Notes: generated by a model from the sequence alone, not told the origin. 64,000 nt of DNA from Nocardia stercoris (GCF_003696265.1 NZ_RFFH01000006.1:1-64000), one strand, 5' to 3'. Positions 27,068 to 34,579 are shown, counted from the stretch's first letter. Translations and numbers: made by a program.

Positions 27068-28726
27068 TCACATCCGTTCCGGGGCCGAGACACCCAGCAA
27101 GCCGAGGCCGTTGGCCAGGACCTGCCGGGTGGCGCGGACCAGTTCGAGGCGCGCCGCGTGCAGCGGGGTGACCGGCTCGTCGCCCTTGGGCAGCACGCGC
27201 ATGTCGTCGTCGGACTGGAACGGGTGGTAGGCACCGGCCAGTTCCTCGAGGTAGCGCACCACACGGTGCGGCTCGCGCAGTTGCGCGGCGAGCGCCACCA
27301 CGCGCGGGTATTCGCCGAGGGTGCGGATCAGTTCGCCCTCACGGGCGGAGTTCATCAGCGACAGGTCGGGAGTCACCGCGGCGAAGTCGAAGGCCGCGGA
27401 GTTCTCCATGATCCGGCAGGCGCGCGCGTGCGCGTACTGGACGTAGTAGATCGGGTTCTCGCTGTCGGCGCGGGTCCACAGATCCAGGTCGATGTCGATG
27501 CTGGAGTTGACCGAGGACCGCACCAGGGAATACCGGGCCGCGTCGACACCGATCGCCTCGACCAGGTCGTCGAGGGTGACCACGGTGCCCGCCCGCTTGG
27601 ACATCTTCACGGCTTCCCCGTCGCGGACGAGGTTCACCATCTGGCCGATCAGCACCTCGACGGTGGCCGGGTCGTCGCCGAAGGCCGCGGCGGCGGCCTT
27701 GAGCCGGCCGATGTAGCCGTGGTGGTCGGCGCCCAGCATGTAGATGCACAGGTCGAAGCCGCGCGAGCGCTTGTTCTGGAAGTAGGCGATGTCACCGCCG
27801 ATGTAGGCGGAGTTGCCGTCGCGCTTGATGACGACCCGGTCCTTGTCGTCCCCGTACTCGGTGCTGGCGATCCACCAGGCGCCGTCCTTCTCGTACAGGT
27901 TCCCCGAGGCCTTGAGCGTGGCCAGGGCCTCCTCGACGGCACCGGAGGCGAACAGGGCGCTCTCGTTGAAGTACACGTCGAAGTCGGTGCCGAACTCGTG
28001 CAGGGTGCGCTTGATGTGCGCGAACATCAGCTCGACGCCCTCGGCCCGGAACAGTTCGTGGCGGGCCTCGGGTGCGAGTTCCTTGGCTTCGGGGTGCGCG
28101 GCGACGATGGTGTCCGCGATCTCGACGATGTAGGCGCCGGCGTACCCGTCCTCGGGCGTCGGCTCACCGAGCGCGGCGGCGACCAGGGAGTTCGCGAAGC
28201 GGTCGATCTGGGCGCCGTGGTCGTTGAAGTAGTACTCGCGGGTGACGTCGCCACCCTGTGCGAGCAGGATGCGGCCCAGGGCGTCACCGACGGAGGCCCA
28301 GCGGGCACCGCCCAGGTGGATCGGTCCGGTCGGGTTCGCGGACACGAACTCCAGGTTGATCTTGGTGCCGGCGAGGGTGTCCGCGGTGCCGTAGGCGGTG
28401 CCGGCGGCCAGGATCTTCTCGACGATCGCGGCCTGCGCGGCGGCGGCGAGCCGGATGTTCAGGAAGCCCGGGCCGGCCACCTCGGCGGCGTCGATCCCGT
28501 CGGTGGCGGTGAGCGCGGCAGCCAGGCCCTCGGCGAGATTCCGCGGGTTCAGTCCGGCCTTCTTGCCCACCTGCATGGCCAGGTTCGTGGCATAGTCGCC
28601 GTGTTCGGGGTTGCGGGGCCGCTCGACCTTGACCTCGTCGGGCAGGATCGCGGGGTCGCATCCACGTTCGACAAGCACCTTCGCCGCAGTGGCGCGAAGG
28701 AGATCTGCAAGGTCAGCTGGAGTCAC
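27068..28726 (-). CDS. argS: Arginyl-tRNA synthetase
   Basis: This class I synthetase charges tRNA-Arg. The 552-residue protein has the N-terminal additional domain, the HIGH-like signature SANPTGPIHLGGAR and the KMSKR loop VKMSKRAGTVVTLDDL, with the all-helical anticodon-binding domain at the C terminus ending in PERM. It is the first gene of the minus-strand series argS-lysA-hom-thrCB and faces the DUF3105 gene across 112 bp. A tRNA-Arg gene lies 1.9 kb away; nothing visible links the two. Confidence 0.97.
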   Translation of the reverse strand: MTPADLADLLRATAAKVLVERGCDPAILPDEVKVERPRNPEHGDYATNLAMQVGKKAGLNPRNLAEGLAAALTATDGIDAAEVAGPGFLNIRLAAAAQAAIVEKILAAGTAYGTADTLAGTKINLEFVSANPTGPIHLGGARWASVGDALGRILLAQGGDVTREYYFNDHGAQIDRFANSLVAAALGEPTPEDGYAGAYIVEIADTIVAAHPEAKELAPEARHELFRAEGVELMFAHIKRTLHEFGTDFDVYFNESALFASGAVEEALATLKASGNLYEKDGAWWIASTEYGDDKDRVVIKRDGNSAYIGGDIAYFQNKRSRGFDLCIYMLGADHHGYIGRLKAAAAAFGDDPATVEVLIGQMVNLVRDGEAVKMSKRAGTVVTLDDLVEAIGVDAARYSLVRSSVNSSIDIDLDLWTRADSENPIYYVQYAHARACRIMENSAAFDFAAVTPDLSLMNSAREGELIRTLGEYPRVVALAAQLREPHRVVRYLEELAGAYHPFQSDDDMRVLPKGDEPVTPLHAARLELVRATRQVLANGLGLLGVSAPERM

Positions 28727-28838
28727 AGGTATCTATCCTATGGTCTGAACAGGCGCCCGCTCCCAGTGGGCACCTGCGGGCAGCACTCCAGCTTCCACGC
28801 CAGGACCATCCGACACGTCGATAGAGAGCACATCCAGG

Positions 28839-29855
28839 ATGCCGAACACCAGCGCCGAAACTCCGCCGGCCCGGCCACAACGGTCCGCACAATCGGCGAA
28901 GGCGATCCGCGCCGCCGCCAAATCGTCGCCTGCCCGCAAGGGTGGCCGGGGCGGCAAGCTGCCGCAGAAGCGCCAGATTCCGTGGATGACGATCGCCGCC
29001 TTCGCGGTGATCGTGGCGCTGATCGGTGCCCTGGCCATCTATCTGGTACCGCTGTACCAGAAGAAGGCGGATGCCGAGAAGTACACCCCGAGTTCGACGA
29101 ACAAGGACCCGTCGCTGGCCATCCCCGGCGTCGTGCACAAGGAGTTCCCCGCGGGTCTGCACGTGCAGGCCTCGCAGCGGGTCGCCTACGACTCGTTCCC
29201 GCCGATGGGCGGCCCGCACGATGCCAGCTGGGCGGTGTGCAACGGCGTCGTCTATCCGAAGGCGGTGCGCAACGAGAACATGGTGCACGCGCTCGAGCAC
29301 GGCGCGGTGTGGATCGCGTACAACCCGGACAAGGTGAGCGGTTCGGCCCTGGACACGCTGAAGGACAAGGTCACCGGCCAGCCCGCGATGATGCTGTCGC
29401 CGTACCCGAACCTGGACCAGCCGATCTCGCTGCAGTCGTGGGGGCACCAGCTCAAGCTGTCCGACGCGGACGACAAGCGGATCGACGAGTTCATCACCTC
29501 GCTGCGGCTGAACTCCAACGGCGTGTACCCCGAGGTCGGCGCCGACTGCGCGAACCCGACGTTCGACACCAAGAACCCGCCGGCCTTCGACCCGAGCACG
29601 CCGGGTCCGGACGCGATCCCGATGGACGGTAAGGGCCTGCAGCAGGACACCTCGGAGACCATGGGTGGTGGTCTGCCCGGCGGTGGCCTGCCTGGTGGTA
29701 TCCCGGGTCTGCCGGGCATGCCCGGTCAGCCGGTTCCGGGTCAGCCCGGCCAGATCGCTCCCGGGGAGCCGGCGCCGGGTGAGCCCGTGCCGGGTTCGCC
29801 GGACCAGTCCGGGGCCACGGTTCCGGGCGGCGAGCAGCCCTCGGCGGGGCAGTAG
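28839..29855 (+). CDS. DUF3105 membrane-anchored protein
   Basis: A 338-residue protein with a basic cytoplasmic N terminus (about 48 residues, rich in Ala, Arg and Lys), one membrane helix (IPWMTIAAFAVIVALIGALA), an extracytoplasmic DUF3105 domain and a Pro/Gly-rich tail of PGQP/PGEP repeats from about residue 277. The domain has the conserved YDSFPPMGGPH, HALEHGAVWIAYNP and WGHQLKL blocks; its His and Asp residues suggest metal binding, but the function is unknown. The stop codon is directly followed by the ATG of the DUF305 gene, so the two products probably act together at the membrane. Confidence 0.88.
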   Translation: MPNTSAETPPARPQRSAQSAKAIRAAAKSSPARKGGRGGKLPQKRQIPWMTIAAFAVIVALIGALAIYLVPLYQKKADAEKYTPSSTNKDPSLAIPGVVHKEFPAGLHVQASQRVAYDSFPPMGGPHDASWAVCNGVVYPKAVRNENMVHALEHGAVWIAYNPDKVSGSALDTLKDKVTGQPAMMLSPYPNLDQPISLQSWGHQLKLSDADDKRIDEFITSLRLNSNGVYPEVGADCANPTFDTKNPPAFDPSTPGPDAIPMDGKGLQQDTSETMGGGLPGGGLPGGIPGLPGMPGQPVPGQPGQIAPGEPAPGEPVPGSPDQSGATVPGGEQPSAGQ

Positions 29856-30566
29856 ATGGCGGCCGACGCCACCGCGGCGGTTCCCGAGCCCGATCCGGTC
29901 GCGGGCGCGCTGCGCCGCAAGCGACTGCTCATGGCGGCCCTGGCCTTGATCGCGGTGCTGTGCACCGGCATCGCGATCGGGCTGATGCTGCGAGTTCCGT
30001 TGCAGGACAGCAGTGCCGCGCCGAACGCGGTGGATGTCGGCTTCTGCCAGGACATGTCGATCCACCACACCCAGGCGGTTCAGATGTCGGCGTTCGAATT
30101 CGCCGGTGGCAGTGACCCGGACGTGAAACGGCTGGCCTACGACATCATGACCACGCAGGCCAACCAGGCCGGGCGGATGCAGGGCTGGCTGCAGCAGTGG
30201 AACAAGCCGGTGGCCGCGGTGGGCGGCTACATGGGCTGGATGACGGTCCCCATGAGCGGGCACGACATGAGTGGCATGTCCGGGACCGGCACCCACCCGG
30301 TTCCGCGCATGCCGGGCATGGCCTCCGACGCCGAGATGGAGCAGTTGCAGAAGCTGACCGGCCCGGCCCAGGACACGCTGTTCCTGCAGCTCATGCTGCG
30401 CCACCATCAGGGCGGCCTGCCGATGATCACCGACGCCACCGACCACGCCGACACCGATGTGGTGCGCTCGCTGGCGGCCAGCATGGCCAAGACCCAGGCG
30501 GGCGAGATGCAGACCATGACCCAGATGCTCACCCAGCGCGGCGCAGCCCCCCTGCCCATGAACTGA
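29856..30566 (+). CDS. DUF305 membrane-anchored protein
   Basis: The 236-residue protein has one N-terminal membrane helix (about residues 27-46, LLMAALALIAVLCTGIAIGL) and an extracytoplasmic DUF305 domain, a ferritin-like four-helix fold. Two conserved histidine motifs, DMSIHHTQAVQM and LMLRHHQGGLPM, mark the halves, and the loop between them is rich in Met and His (MSGHDMSGMSG). Family members are often found with copper genes, and metal binding is likely but not shown. There is no gap to the preceding gene (TAG then ATG). The tRNA-Arg gene follows 65 bp downstream. Confidence 0.9.
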   Translation: MAADATAAVPEPDPVAGALRRKRLLMAALALIAVLCTGIAIGLMLRVPLQDSSAAPNAVDVGFCQDMSIHHTQAVQMSAFEFAGGSDPDVKRLAYDIMTTQANQAGRMQGWLQQWNKPVAAVGGYMGWMTVPMSGHDMSGMSGTGTHPVPRMPGMASDAEMEQLQKLTGPAQDTLFLQLMLRHHQGGLPMITDATDHADTDVVRSLAASMAKTQAGEMQTMTQMLTQRGAAPLPMN

Positions 30567-30631
30567 TCCGACCAGGTCCGACCCGCTTTTTGGTGCTCGC
30601 GGTGTGATGCGATAGGCTTTCCGCATTCCCC

Positions 30632-30707
30632 GCCTTCGTAGCTCAGGGGATAGAGCGTCTGCCTCCGGAGCAGAAGGTCGCAGGTTCGAATCCTGCCGAG
30701 GGCACCA
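30632..30707 (+). tRNA. tRNA-Arg (anticodon CCG)
   Basis: The sequence folds into a full cloverleaf. The acceptor stem pairs GCCTTCG (30632-30638) with CGAGGGC (30697-30703). The anticodon stem TCTGC/GCAGA closes the loop CTCCGGA with CCG at 30665-30667, and the T arm contains GGTTCGAATCC. Discriminator A and an encoded CCA follow at 30704-30707. A strong terminator lies just downstream. The 3' half is duplicated at 32565, the sign of an integration site. Confidence 0.96.
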
Positions 30708-30752
30708 CCGAGAAAGGCCCCCAGACCAGCGATTTCGCGGTCGGGGGCCTTT
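30661..30752 (+). repeat. Left copy of a 92-bp direct repeat (putative att site: tRNA-Arg 3' half plus terminator)
   Basis: The stretch from the 3' side of the anticodon arm through the downstream terminator recurs at 32565-32656 with two mismatches. Integrative elements commonly carry a copy of the 3' end of their target tRNA so that integration leaves the gene intact, and this copy belongs to the complete tRNA. Confidence 0.85.
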
Positions 30753-30753
30753 C
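30712..30753 (+). terminator. Terminator of tRNA-Arg
   Basis: GAAAGGCCCCC pairs with GGGGGCCTTTC (30743-30753), extended by an inner GACC/GGTC stem, starting 5 bp past the CCA end. A near-identical copy is part of the right repeat at 32565-32656. Confidence 0.85.
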
Positions 30754-30765
30754 TGGTTCTCGAAA

Positions 30766-30894
30766 TCAACTGGCCTCGGTGTCACCGAATGTCACAACCT
30801 CGGCCAAAGTCGTTGCCGCCTCACGCAGAACGTCGCCCTGCGGTGGGATGTTGAACATATCGAGCGACAGAGCTAGCCCAGGAGGAACCCGCAT
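30766..30894 (-). CDS. Short unrecognised ORF beside the left att copy
   Basis: A 42-residue reading frame (MRVPPGLALSLDMFN to TFGDTEAS) with natural-looking composition runs toward the tRNA. Its ATG overlaps that of the divergent cyclotransferase gene (GCATG shared by both strands). Genes abutting att sites are often integrases or excision factors, but I recognise no family. It may be the 3' remnant of a longer gene or simply not expressed. Confidence 0.3.
   Translation of the reverse strand: MRVPPGLALSLDMFNIPPQGDVLREAATTLAEVVTFGDTEAS
30780..30797. repeat. End-specific motif TGTCACCG/ATGTCACAA, left copy
   Basis: TGTCACCGAATGTCACAA lies 27 bp inside the left att copy. The near-identical TGTCACCGCGATGTCACAA lies at 32453-32471 near the right copy. 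Paired short repeats inside both ends of an element are the arrangement expected of recombinase arm sites or excision-factor sites; no protein is at hand to confirm this. Confidence 0.5.
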
Positions 30895-31360
30895 GTCTTC
30901 AACCGCCTCCCGCGGGCACGAGGACCGCTCGGACATCTTCGGGCCCGATGGCCAATCCTCCATGCCCCTGTTCGCATATGGCACGCTCCAGGCCAGCGAG
31001 GTGATGAAGACGCTCATCGGGAGGGTTCCAGACCATCGGCCGGCCGAACTCGAGGGCTGGACAGCTGCCCGTCTCCCAGATCGGGTGTATCCCGGTCTAG
31101 TCCGCCGTGCCGGTCAGCGCATATCGGGACAGCTTGTCACCGGCCTGACCCCCGCCGAATGGATGCTCCTCGACCGATTCGAAGACACCGACTACGTCCG
31201 TGAGCTTCTGCAGCTCACGGACGGCACCAAGGCGTGGACGTACGTCTGGCAGCGCGACACGGAGGCCGCGGTGTGGGACCTTGACGAGTTCCTGCGCTCG
31301 GATCTGCCCGACTACGTTGTGCGCTGCTCCGCGTGGCTCACCCGGGACCGAGCCCGATAG
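30893..31360 (+). CDS. Gamma-glutamylcyclotransferase-like (AIG2/GGCT fold) protein
   Basis: A 155-residue protein of the cyclotransferase-like fold. It has the substrate-loop signature MPLFAYGTLQ, the PGLVRRAG segment, LTPAEWMLLDRFE and YVRELLQL, with the family acidic residue in DRFEDTDY. Relatives release 5-oxoproline from gamma-glutamyl amines or peptides; the substrate here is unknown. ATG 30893 is strongly supported by AGGAGG seven bases ahead, and the upstream open frame is discarded. An N-terminal extension of about 24 residues precedes the fold. It is the only clearly intact enzyme gene in the putative mini-element. Confidence 0.85.
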   Translation: MSSTASRGHEDRSDIFGPDGQSSMPLFAYGTLQASEVMKTLIGRVPDHRPAELEGWTAARLPDRVYPGLVRRAGQRISGQLVTGLTPAEWMLLDRFEDTDYVRELLQLTDGTKAWTYVWQRDTEAAVWDLDEFLRSDLPDYVVRCSAWLTRDRAR

Positions 31361-31674
31361 ACCGTCCCCACCTACTCCTTTCCGCCCAGTCTCTGAATCG
31401 CTCACTCTTGCAACGACGAAGCCGTTCCCGACTTGCTCTCCCGCGGCCTCGCATCCGATCCGCCGGCACCAGCTTTCGGCCTGGCCGTGGTCCGGGCTAC
31501 CGAACCGCGGTCCCAAGCCGGCCGGGGGTCTTCACCATCGAGATAGCGCAAGCGTGGCGGTATCGGTGAGCCGATAATGACGGACTATCCAGCCGGTGCC
31601 GTCCGGCATAGGCTTGAAGCAGCGTTCTTGCCGTTTCAAGTGGTTACCTGATCCATCCCCGACTTTGGTGGTGT
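31361..31674. other. Non-coding or decayed stretch inside the mini-element
   Basis: No intact gene is visible. On the plus strand one frame at about 31413-31550 reads NDEAVPDLLSRGLASDPP and onward with protein-like composition, but it has no start codon or ribosome binding site, which suggests a gene remnant. The rest shows no promoter or hairpin that I can support. Confidence 0.4.
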
Positions 31675-31677
31675 GTG

Positions 31678-31908
31678 ATGACGGATCCTGAAGATCCCGA
31701 GGTAAAAGCCGGACTGCACGAGGGGCGCCCGAAACACTGGTGGCAGCGACTCAACCTGGCCAGTCTGGGGAGCTTCCCCAATCCGAAAGGGTCGGGGCGG
31801 ACGAGGGGGTCGGGCTGGAGGCCGCCACGTGGCTACCCCGACCCGCCACGCCGAAACGTCCCCCCGTCCCAGCAGGAAGATCGCTGGCACAGGGAGCACG
31901 AAGGGTAG
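31678..31908 (+). CDS. Small hypothetical protein in the mini-element
   Basis: A 76-residue frame starting MTDPEDPEVKAGLHEG and rich in Pro, Arg, Gly and Trp, with no membrane segment. GGTGG lies 6 bases before the ATG but is a weak ribosome binding site. No family is recognised. Codon use has more A/T-ending codons (GAT, CCT, GTA, AAA) than the core genes, in keeping with foreign DNA. It could be spurious. Confidence 0.4.
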   Translation: MTDPEDPEVKAGLHEGRPKHWWQRLNLASLGSFPNPKGSGRTRGSGWRPPRGYPDPPRRNVPPSQQEDRWHREHEG

Positions 31909-32094
31909 CCTGTCCCGCTCACCAGTCCCGATAGCGCTTACTCGCTGGTCGGCGCTGGTGGGGTTCGCCCAGCTCGATCAGGACATCACCGTGGCACGGC
32001 CCGTGCAGTCCGCAGGAACACGTCTCGGCTGCAGGGCAGGGGCCCCAGGAGAAGAGCAGTCGGGTTTCGTGTTGTCCTGGTGACGCAGGACCAG

Positions 32095-32358
32095 CTACCC
32101 GGCTGACAGGGAAGCGCCCTGGATCAGAAACGCGGCACTTCCGCTCGGGTGGCATGGAGAGGCGGCCGGGCCATCTCCCAGGCACCCACCAGGCAGGTTC
32201 ATGGCCAGTACGGCCGAACCGACTCGCGCGATCGAGAGGACGTCGATTGTGGCGCTGCCGGTCGACGTGTCGGCGGATGCGGTGCCCGAGAGCGCGGTAG
32301 TGATGGCGACCCCGGCCAGGATGCCGAGGGTGGTGCGAATGTGGACGGATCGGGTCAT
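32095..32358 (-). CDS. Small secreted protein of unknown function
   Basis: The 87-residue product has a convincing Sec signal peptide: basic MTRSVHIRTT, hydrophobic LGILAGVAITTALSG and cleavage near TASA-DTSTG. The mature part is only about 55 residues, with two Cys (GGCLGDGPAASPC) that could form a disulfide. No family is recognised. It lies on the minus strand in the right half of the putative element. The frame opens at 32415, but ATG 32358 is chosen because the signal peptide starts there. Confidence 0.6.
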   Translation of the reverse strand: MTRSVHIRTTLGILAGVAITTALSGTASADTSTGSATIDVLSIARVGSAVLAMNLPGGCLGDGPAASPCHPSGSAAFLIQGASLSAG

Positions 32359-32452
32359 TGCGGGGACGGTAATTCGGTCCAGGCGTGCCTGCATGCCCCC
32401 AAAAGTGGGGGCCACCTATGCCTCCCAAGCGGGGCGTGCTGGCATCGCTCGA

Positions 32453-32478
32453 TGTCACCGCGATGTCACAAGTGACAT
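32453..32478. repeat. End-specific motif, right copy, with palindrome ATGTCAC-AA-GTGACAT
   Basis: TGTCACCGCGATGTCACAA (32453-32471) matches the left motif at 30780. The palindrome ATGTCACAAGTGACAT (32463-32478) overlaps its end. It lies 86 bp inside the right att copy. Confidence 0.5.
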
Positions 32479-32564
32479 GGACAGGCCCGGACAACCGGAT
32501 ACCTGGCCACATGGTTTCGCCAGGTCGGTGACCGGTCTCAGGTTCCCGAAGACGGCCCCGGGCC

Positions 32565-32656
32565 GCCTCCGGAGCAGAAGGTCGCAGGTTCGAATCCTGC
32601 CGAGGGAACCACCGAGAAAGGCCCCCAGACCAGCGTTTTCGCGGTCGGGGGCCTTT
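32565..32656 (+). repeat. Right copy of the 92-bp repeat (partial tRNA-Arg plus terminator)
   Basis: This copy begins in the 3' side of the anticodon arm, keeps the T arm and the terminator, and differs from 30661-30752 at two bases: C to A in the acceptor 3' strand and A to T in the terminator loop. The 5' half of the tRNA is absent, so it is not a functional tRNA gene. It marks the distal end of the putative integrated element. Confidence 0.85.
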
Positions 32657-32663
32657 GTCGTGT

Positions 32664-33068
32664 TCAGCGCAAGGGTTGCAGGACGCGTTCCACCAGGGCG
32701 GTGTCGCAGTATTCGACGATTTCGGTGATGCGGCCGGCGGCGAGGCGCATGATCAGGCAATAGGTTTGCGGGTAGAGGGTGCCGGCGAGGGTGGTGCCGG
32801 TGGCGTGGGCTCGGACGACGACGCGGTCACCGGTGGCGAGGATATCGTCGGCGGTCATGCGGTAGTCGCCGGCGAACTGGGCCAGCAGAGGGCGCAGGAG
32901 GCCCTGTACCACAGCCGATTTCGGCCCCCAGGTGCCTGCCCACGACCAGCTGCCGGGGAAGGTCCAGGTGCAGTCGTCGGCCATGGCGTCGGTGAGGGCG
33001 CGGCCGTTGCCGCGGGCCAGTTCGGCGAAGACGGCGGTGATCAGCGCGTGATCGGTATCGGTGCTCAT
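32664..33068 (-). CDS. SnoaL-like / NTF2-fold protein
   Basis: A 134-residue single-domain protein of the NTF2-like fold (limonene-epoxide-hydrolase/SnoaL group). It shows the helical N terminus, ADDCTWTFPGSWSWAGTW, the VVVRAHATGTTLAG strand and the closing motif GRITEIVEYCDTALVERVL. Such proteins are enzymes or binders of small hydrophobic molecules, and the substrate cannot be told. ATG 33068 is preferred, as the 17 upstream residues have no family counterpart. It is divergent from a broken LysR gene that may once have controlled it. Confidence 0.82.
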   Translation of the reverse strand: MSTDTDHALITAVFAELARGNGRALTDAMADDCTWTFPGSWSWAGTWGPKSAVVQGLLRPLLAQFAGDYRMTADDILATGDRVVVRAHATGTTLAGTLYPQTYCLIMRLAAGRITEIVEYCDTALVERVLQPLR

Positions 33069-33139
33069 ATCCGCGAAACTACGAGTCCGGCAGGCATGCG
33101 ACCAGCGAGTATCTCGCATGCCCGGTATCGGTTTCTCGC

Positions 33140-33275
33140 ATGGGTGAGTTCACCGTCGTCGGGTTGCGCGTCGTGCGGGCGGCGGCGCGGACCGGATCGT
33201 CCACCCGGGCCGCCGAACGGTTGCGCTACACCCAGTCGGCGGAATCGCGGCAGGTCACGCTCGTGGAGCACGACT
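33140..33275 (+). pseudogene. Truncated LysR-type regulator (helix-turn-helix fragment only)
   Basis: The first 45 codons (MGEFTVVGLRVVRAAARTGS, TRAAERLRYTQSAESRQVTL) are a LysR DNA-binding domain; the rest of the usual 300-residue protein is missing. After about 33275 the frame runs into terminator DNA and stops at 33385 with no similarity. Substitutions in the recognition helix (AES for the usual AVS) suggest decay. It is divergent from the SnoaL-like gene, the typical arrangement of a LysR regulator and its target. Confidence 0.75.
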
Positions 33276-33311
33276 GTACGGGCCGCAGCCCTAGCCGACA
33301 CAGCCACGAAA

Positions 33312-33344
33312 GGCCCCCGAGCGGTGAATTCGCTGTCGGGGGCC
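33312..33344. terminator. Terminator after the monooxygenase gene / LysR fragment
   Basis: GGCCCCCGA (33312-33320) pairs with TCGGGGGCC (33336-33344) around a 15-nt loop. It lies about 30 bp past the monooxygenase stop codon on the minus strand. Confidence 0.75.
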
Positions 33345-33375
33345 TGGCATTCGGGTGCGAGAACGGCTGTCCGGT

Positions 33376-34548
33376 TCAGCGGTAGCCGAGTTCGGAGAGG
33401 ACGAAGGCGAGCTTTTCGCGGACGGCCGGGATGCGGGTCACGGTGGACAGCACCAGGTTTCGGACGGCGCGGGCGGGGGCGGCGCTGAGGGTGGCCATCT
33501 TGGTCATGCGGTCGGTCATGGCGACCACGCTCTCCGCGACGGGGCGGCGGGTGGTCTCGTAGTCGTCGAGGAGGGCGGGGTCGGCGCCGCGGGTGACCTG
33601 GGCGAGCAGGCCGCCCAGGTAGGCGGCGTCCTGGATACCGGTGTTCATGCCCTGGCCGCCGGCGGGGCTGTGGACGTGGGCGGCGTCGCCGGCGACGAAG
33701 ACGCGGCCGGCGCGGTAGCTGGTGGCGAGGCGGTGGTGGACGCGGAAGCGGCTGCTCCACAGCACCTCTCGCACCTCGCCGCCGCCGGCGGGACGGCGCT
33801 CGTCCAGAATCGCCTGTACCGCAGCGAGATCCGGCTTCTCCGGCGCCTCGGCCACCTGGGCGACGATCCGGTACCGGTCGTGTTGCTCGTTGGGCAGCGG
33901 GGCGACGAGCATGAAGCCCTCGGGCGAGAGGTTCAGCGAGACCTCGTCGCGCGGTGCGGGCCATGCCATCCGGACGTCGGCGAGCACGAACGACTCCGGG
34001 TACTGGGCGCCCTCGAATCCGATACCGACGGCGTCGCGCACGGTGCTGTACATGCCGTCGGCGCCGATCACGTAGTCGGCGCGGATCGAACCGGCGGTGC
34101 CGTCGGGGCCGGTGTAGCCGACGGTCACACCCGACTCGTCCTGGGTCAGCGACGCGACCGCGTACGGCCGCAGCACGTCGCCGCCGGCGGCCCGCAGCCG
34201 CGCCAGCAGGATCGATTCGGTGACCTCCTGGCCGACCATCACCGTGTAGGGGAATTCGGTGGGCAGGTCGCCGAAGGAGACCCGCGCGAGTTCCCGGTCG
34301 CCGTCGAGGGCCACGAAGGTCGGCACGATCAGGCCCTGGTCGCGCAGTTGCGCGGTGACACCGAAGGTGTCGAGTACCTCGAGCGTGCGGGCGTGGATGA
34401 CCACGGCCCGGGAGGTGTTGGCCCCTTCGGCCTGCCGGTCGAGCACCACGACGTCGACACCCGCGTCGGCGAGGGCGATGCCGGCGGTGAGGCCGACCGG
34501 GCCGGCACCCACGACGACGACGGAAGCGGTGGTGGGAACGGTGGTCAT
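33376..34548 (-). CDS. FAD-dependent monooxygenase (aromatic hydroxylase family)
   Basis: A 390-residue group A flavoprotein monooxygenase, PheA/TfdB/MhpA-like. It has the dinucleotide motif VVVGAGPVGLTAGIALADAG, the DG motif VIGADGMYSTVRDAVG and the GD motif VFVAGDAAHVHSPAGGQG. The C-terminal thioredoxin-like domain of larger phenol hydroxylases is missing, so it matches the shorter members. The substrate is probably an aromatic or polyketide-like compound. GAGGGAG precedes ATG 34548. The divergent TetR gene shares its operator region. Confidence 0.92.
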   Translation of the reverse strand: MTTVPTTASVVVVGAGPVGLTAGIALADAGVDVVVLDRQAEGANTSRAVVIHARTLEVLDTFGVTAQLRDQGLIVPTFVALDGDRELARVSFGDLPTEFPYTVMVGQEVTESILLARLRAAGGDVLRPYAVASLTQDESGVTVGYTGPDGTAGSIRADYVIGADGMYSTVRDAVGIGFEGAQYPESFVLADVRMAWPAPRDEVSLNLSPEGFMLVAPLPNEQHDRYRIVAQVAEAPEKPDLAAVQAILDERRPAGGGEVREVLWSSRFRVHHRLATSYRAGRVFVAGDAAHVHSPAGGQGMNTGIQDAAYLGGLLAQVTRGADPALLDDYETTRRPVAESVVAMTDRMTKMATLSAAPARAVRNLVLSTVTRIPAVREKLAFVLSELGYR

Positions 34549-34579
34549 GACAACTCCCTCGATCTTGCCAACATTCGTT

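Larger units (their letters stand above)
30661..32656. mobile_element. Putative degenerate tRNA-Arg-integrated mini-element, no integrase visible
   Basis: About 1.9 kb is bounded by 92-bp direct repeats derived from the 3' half of tRNA-Arg(CCG) and its terminator. The interior differs in texture from its neighbours: small ORFs, long non-coding stretches and lower GC in places. It carries a gamma-glutamylcyclotransferase-like gene, a small secreted protein and unrecognised fragments. Related repeated motifs containing TGTCAC sit just inside each end. There is no tyrosine recombinase, so this is either a decayed element or one mobilised in trans. A simple duplication of the tRNA 3' end is the alternative. 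Confidence 0.7.

Noticed and set aside
32565..32640. Second tRNA-Arg gene
   Set aside because: Only the 3' half is present; there is no acceptor 5' strand or D arm, so it cannot fold as a tRNA.
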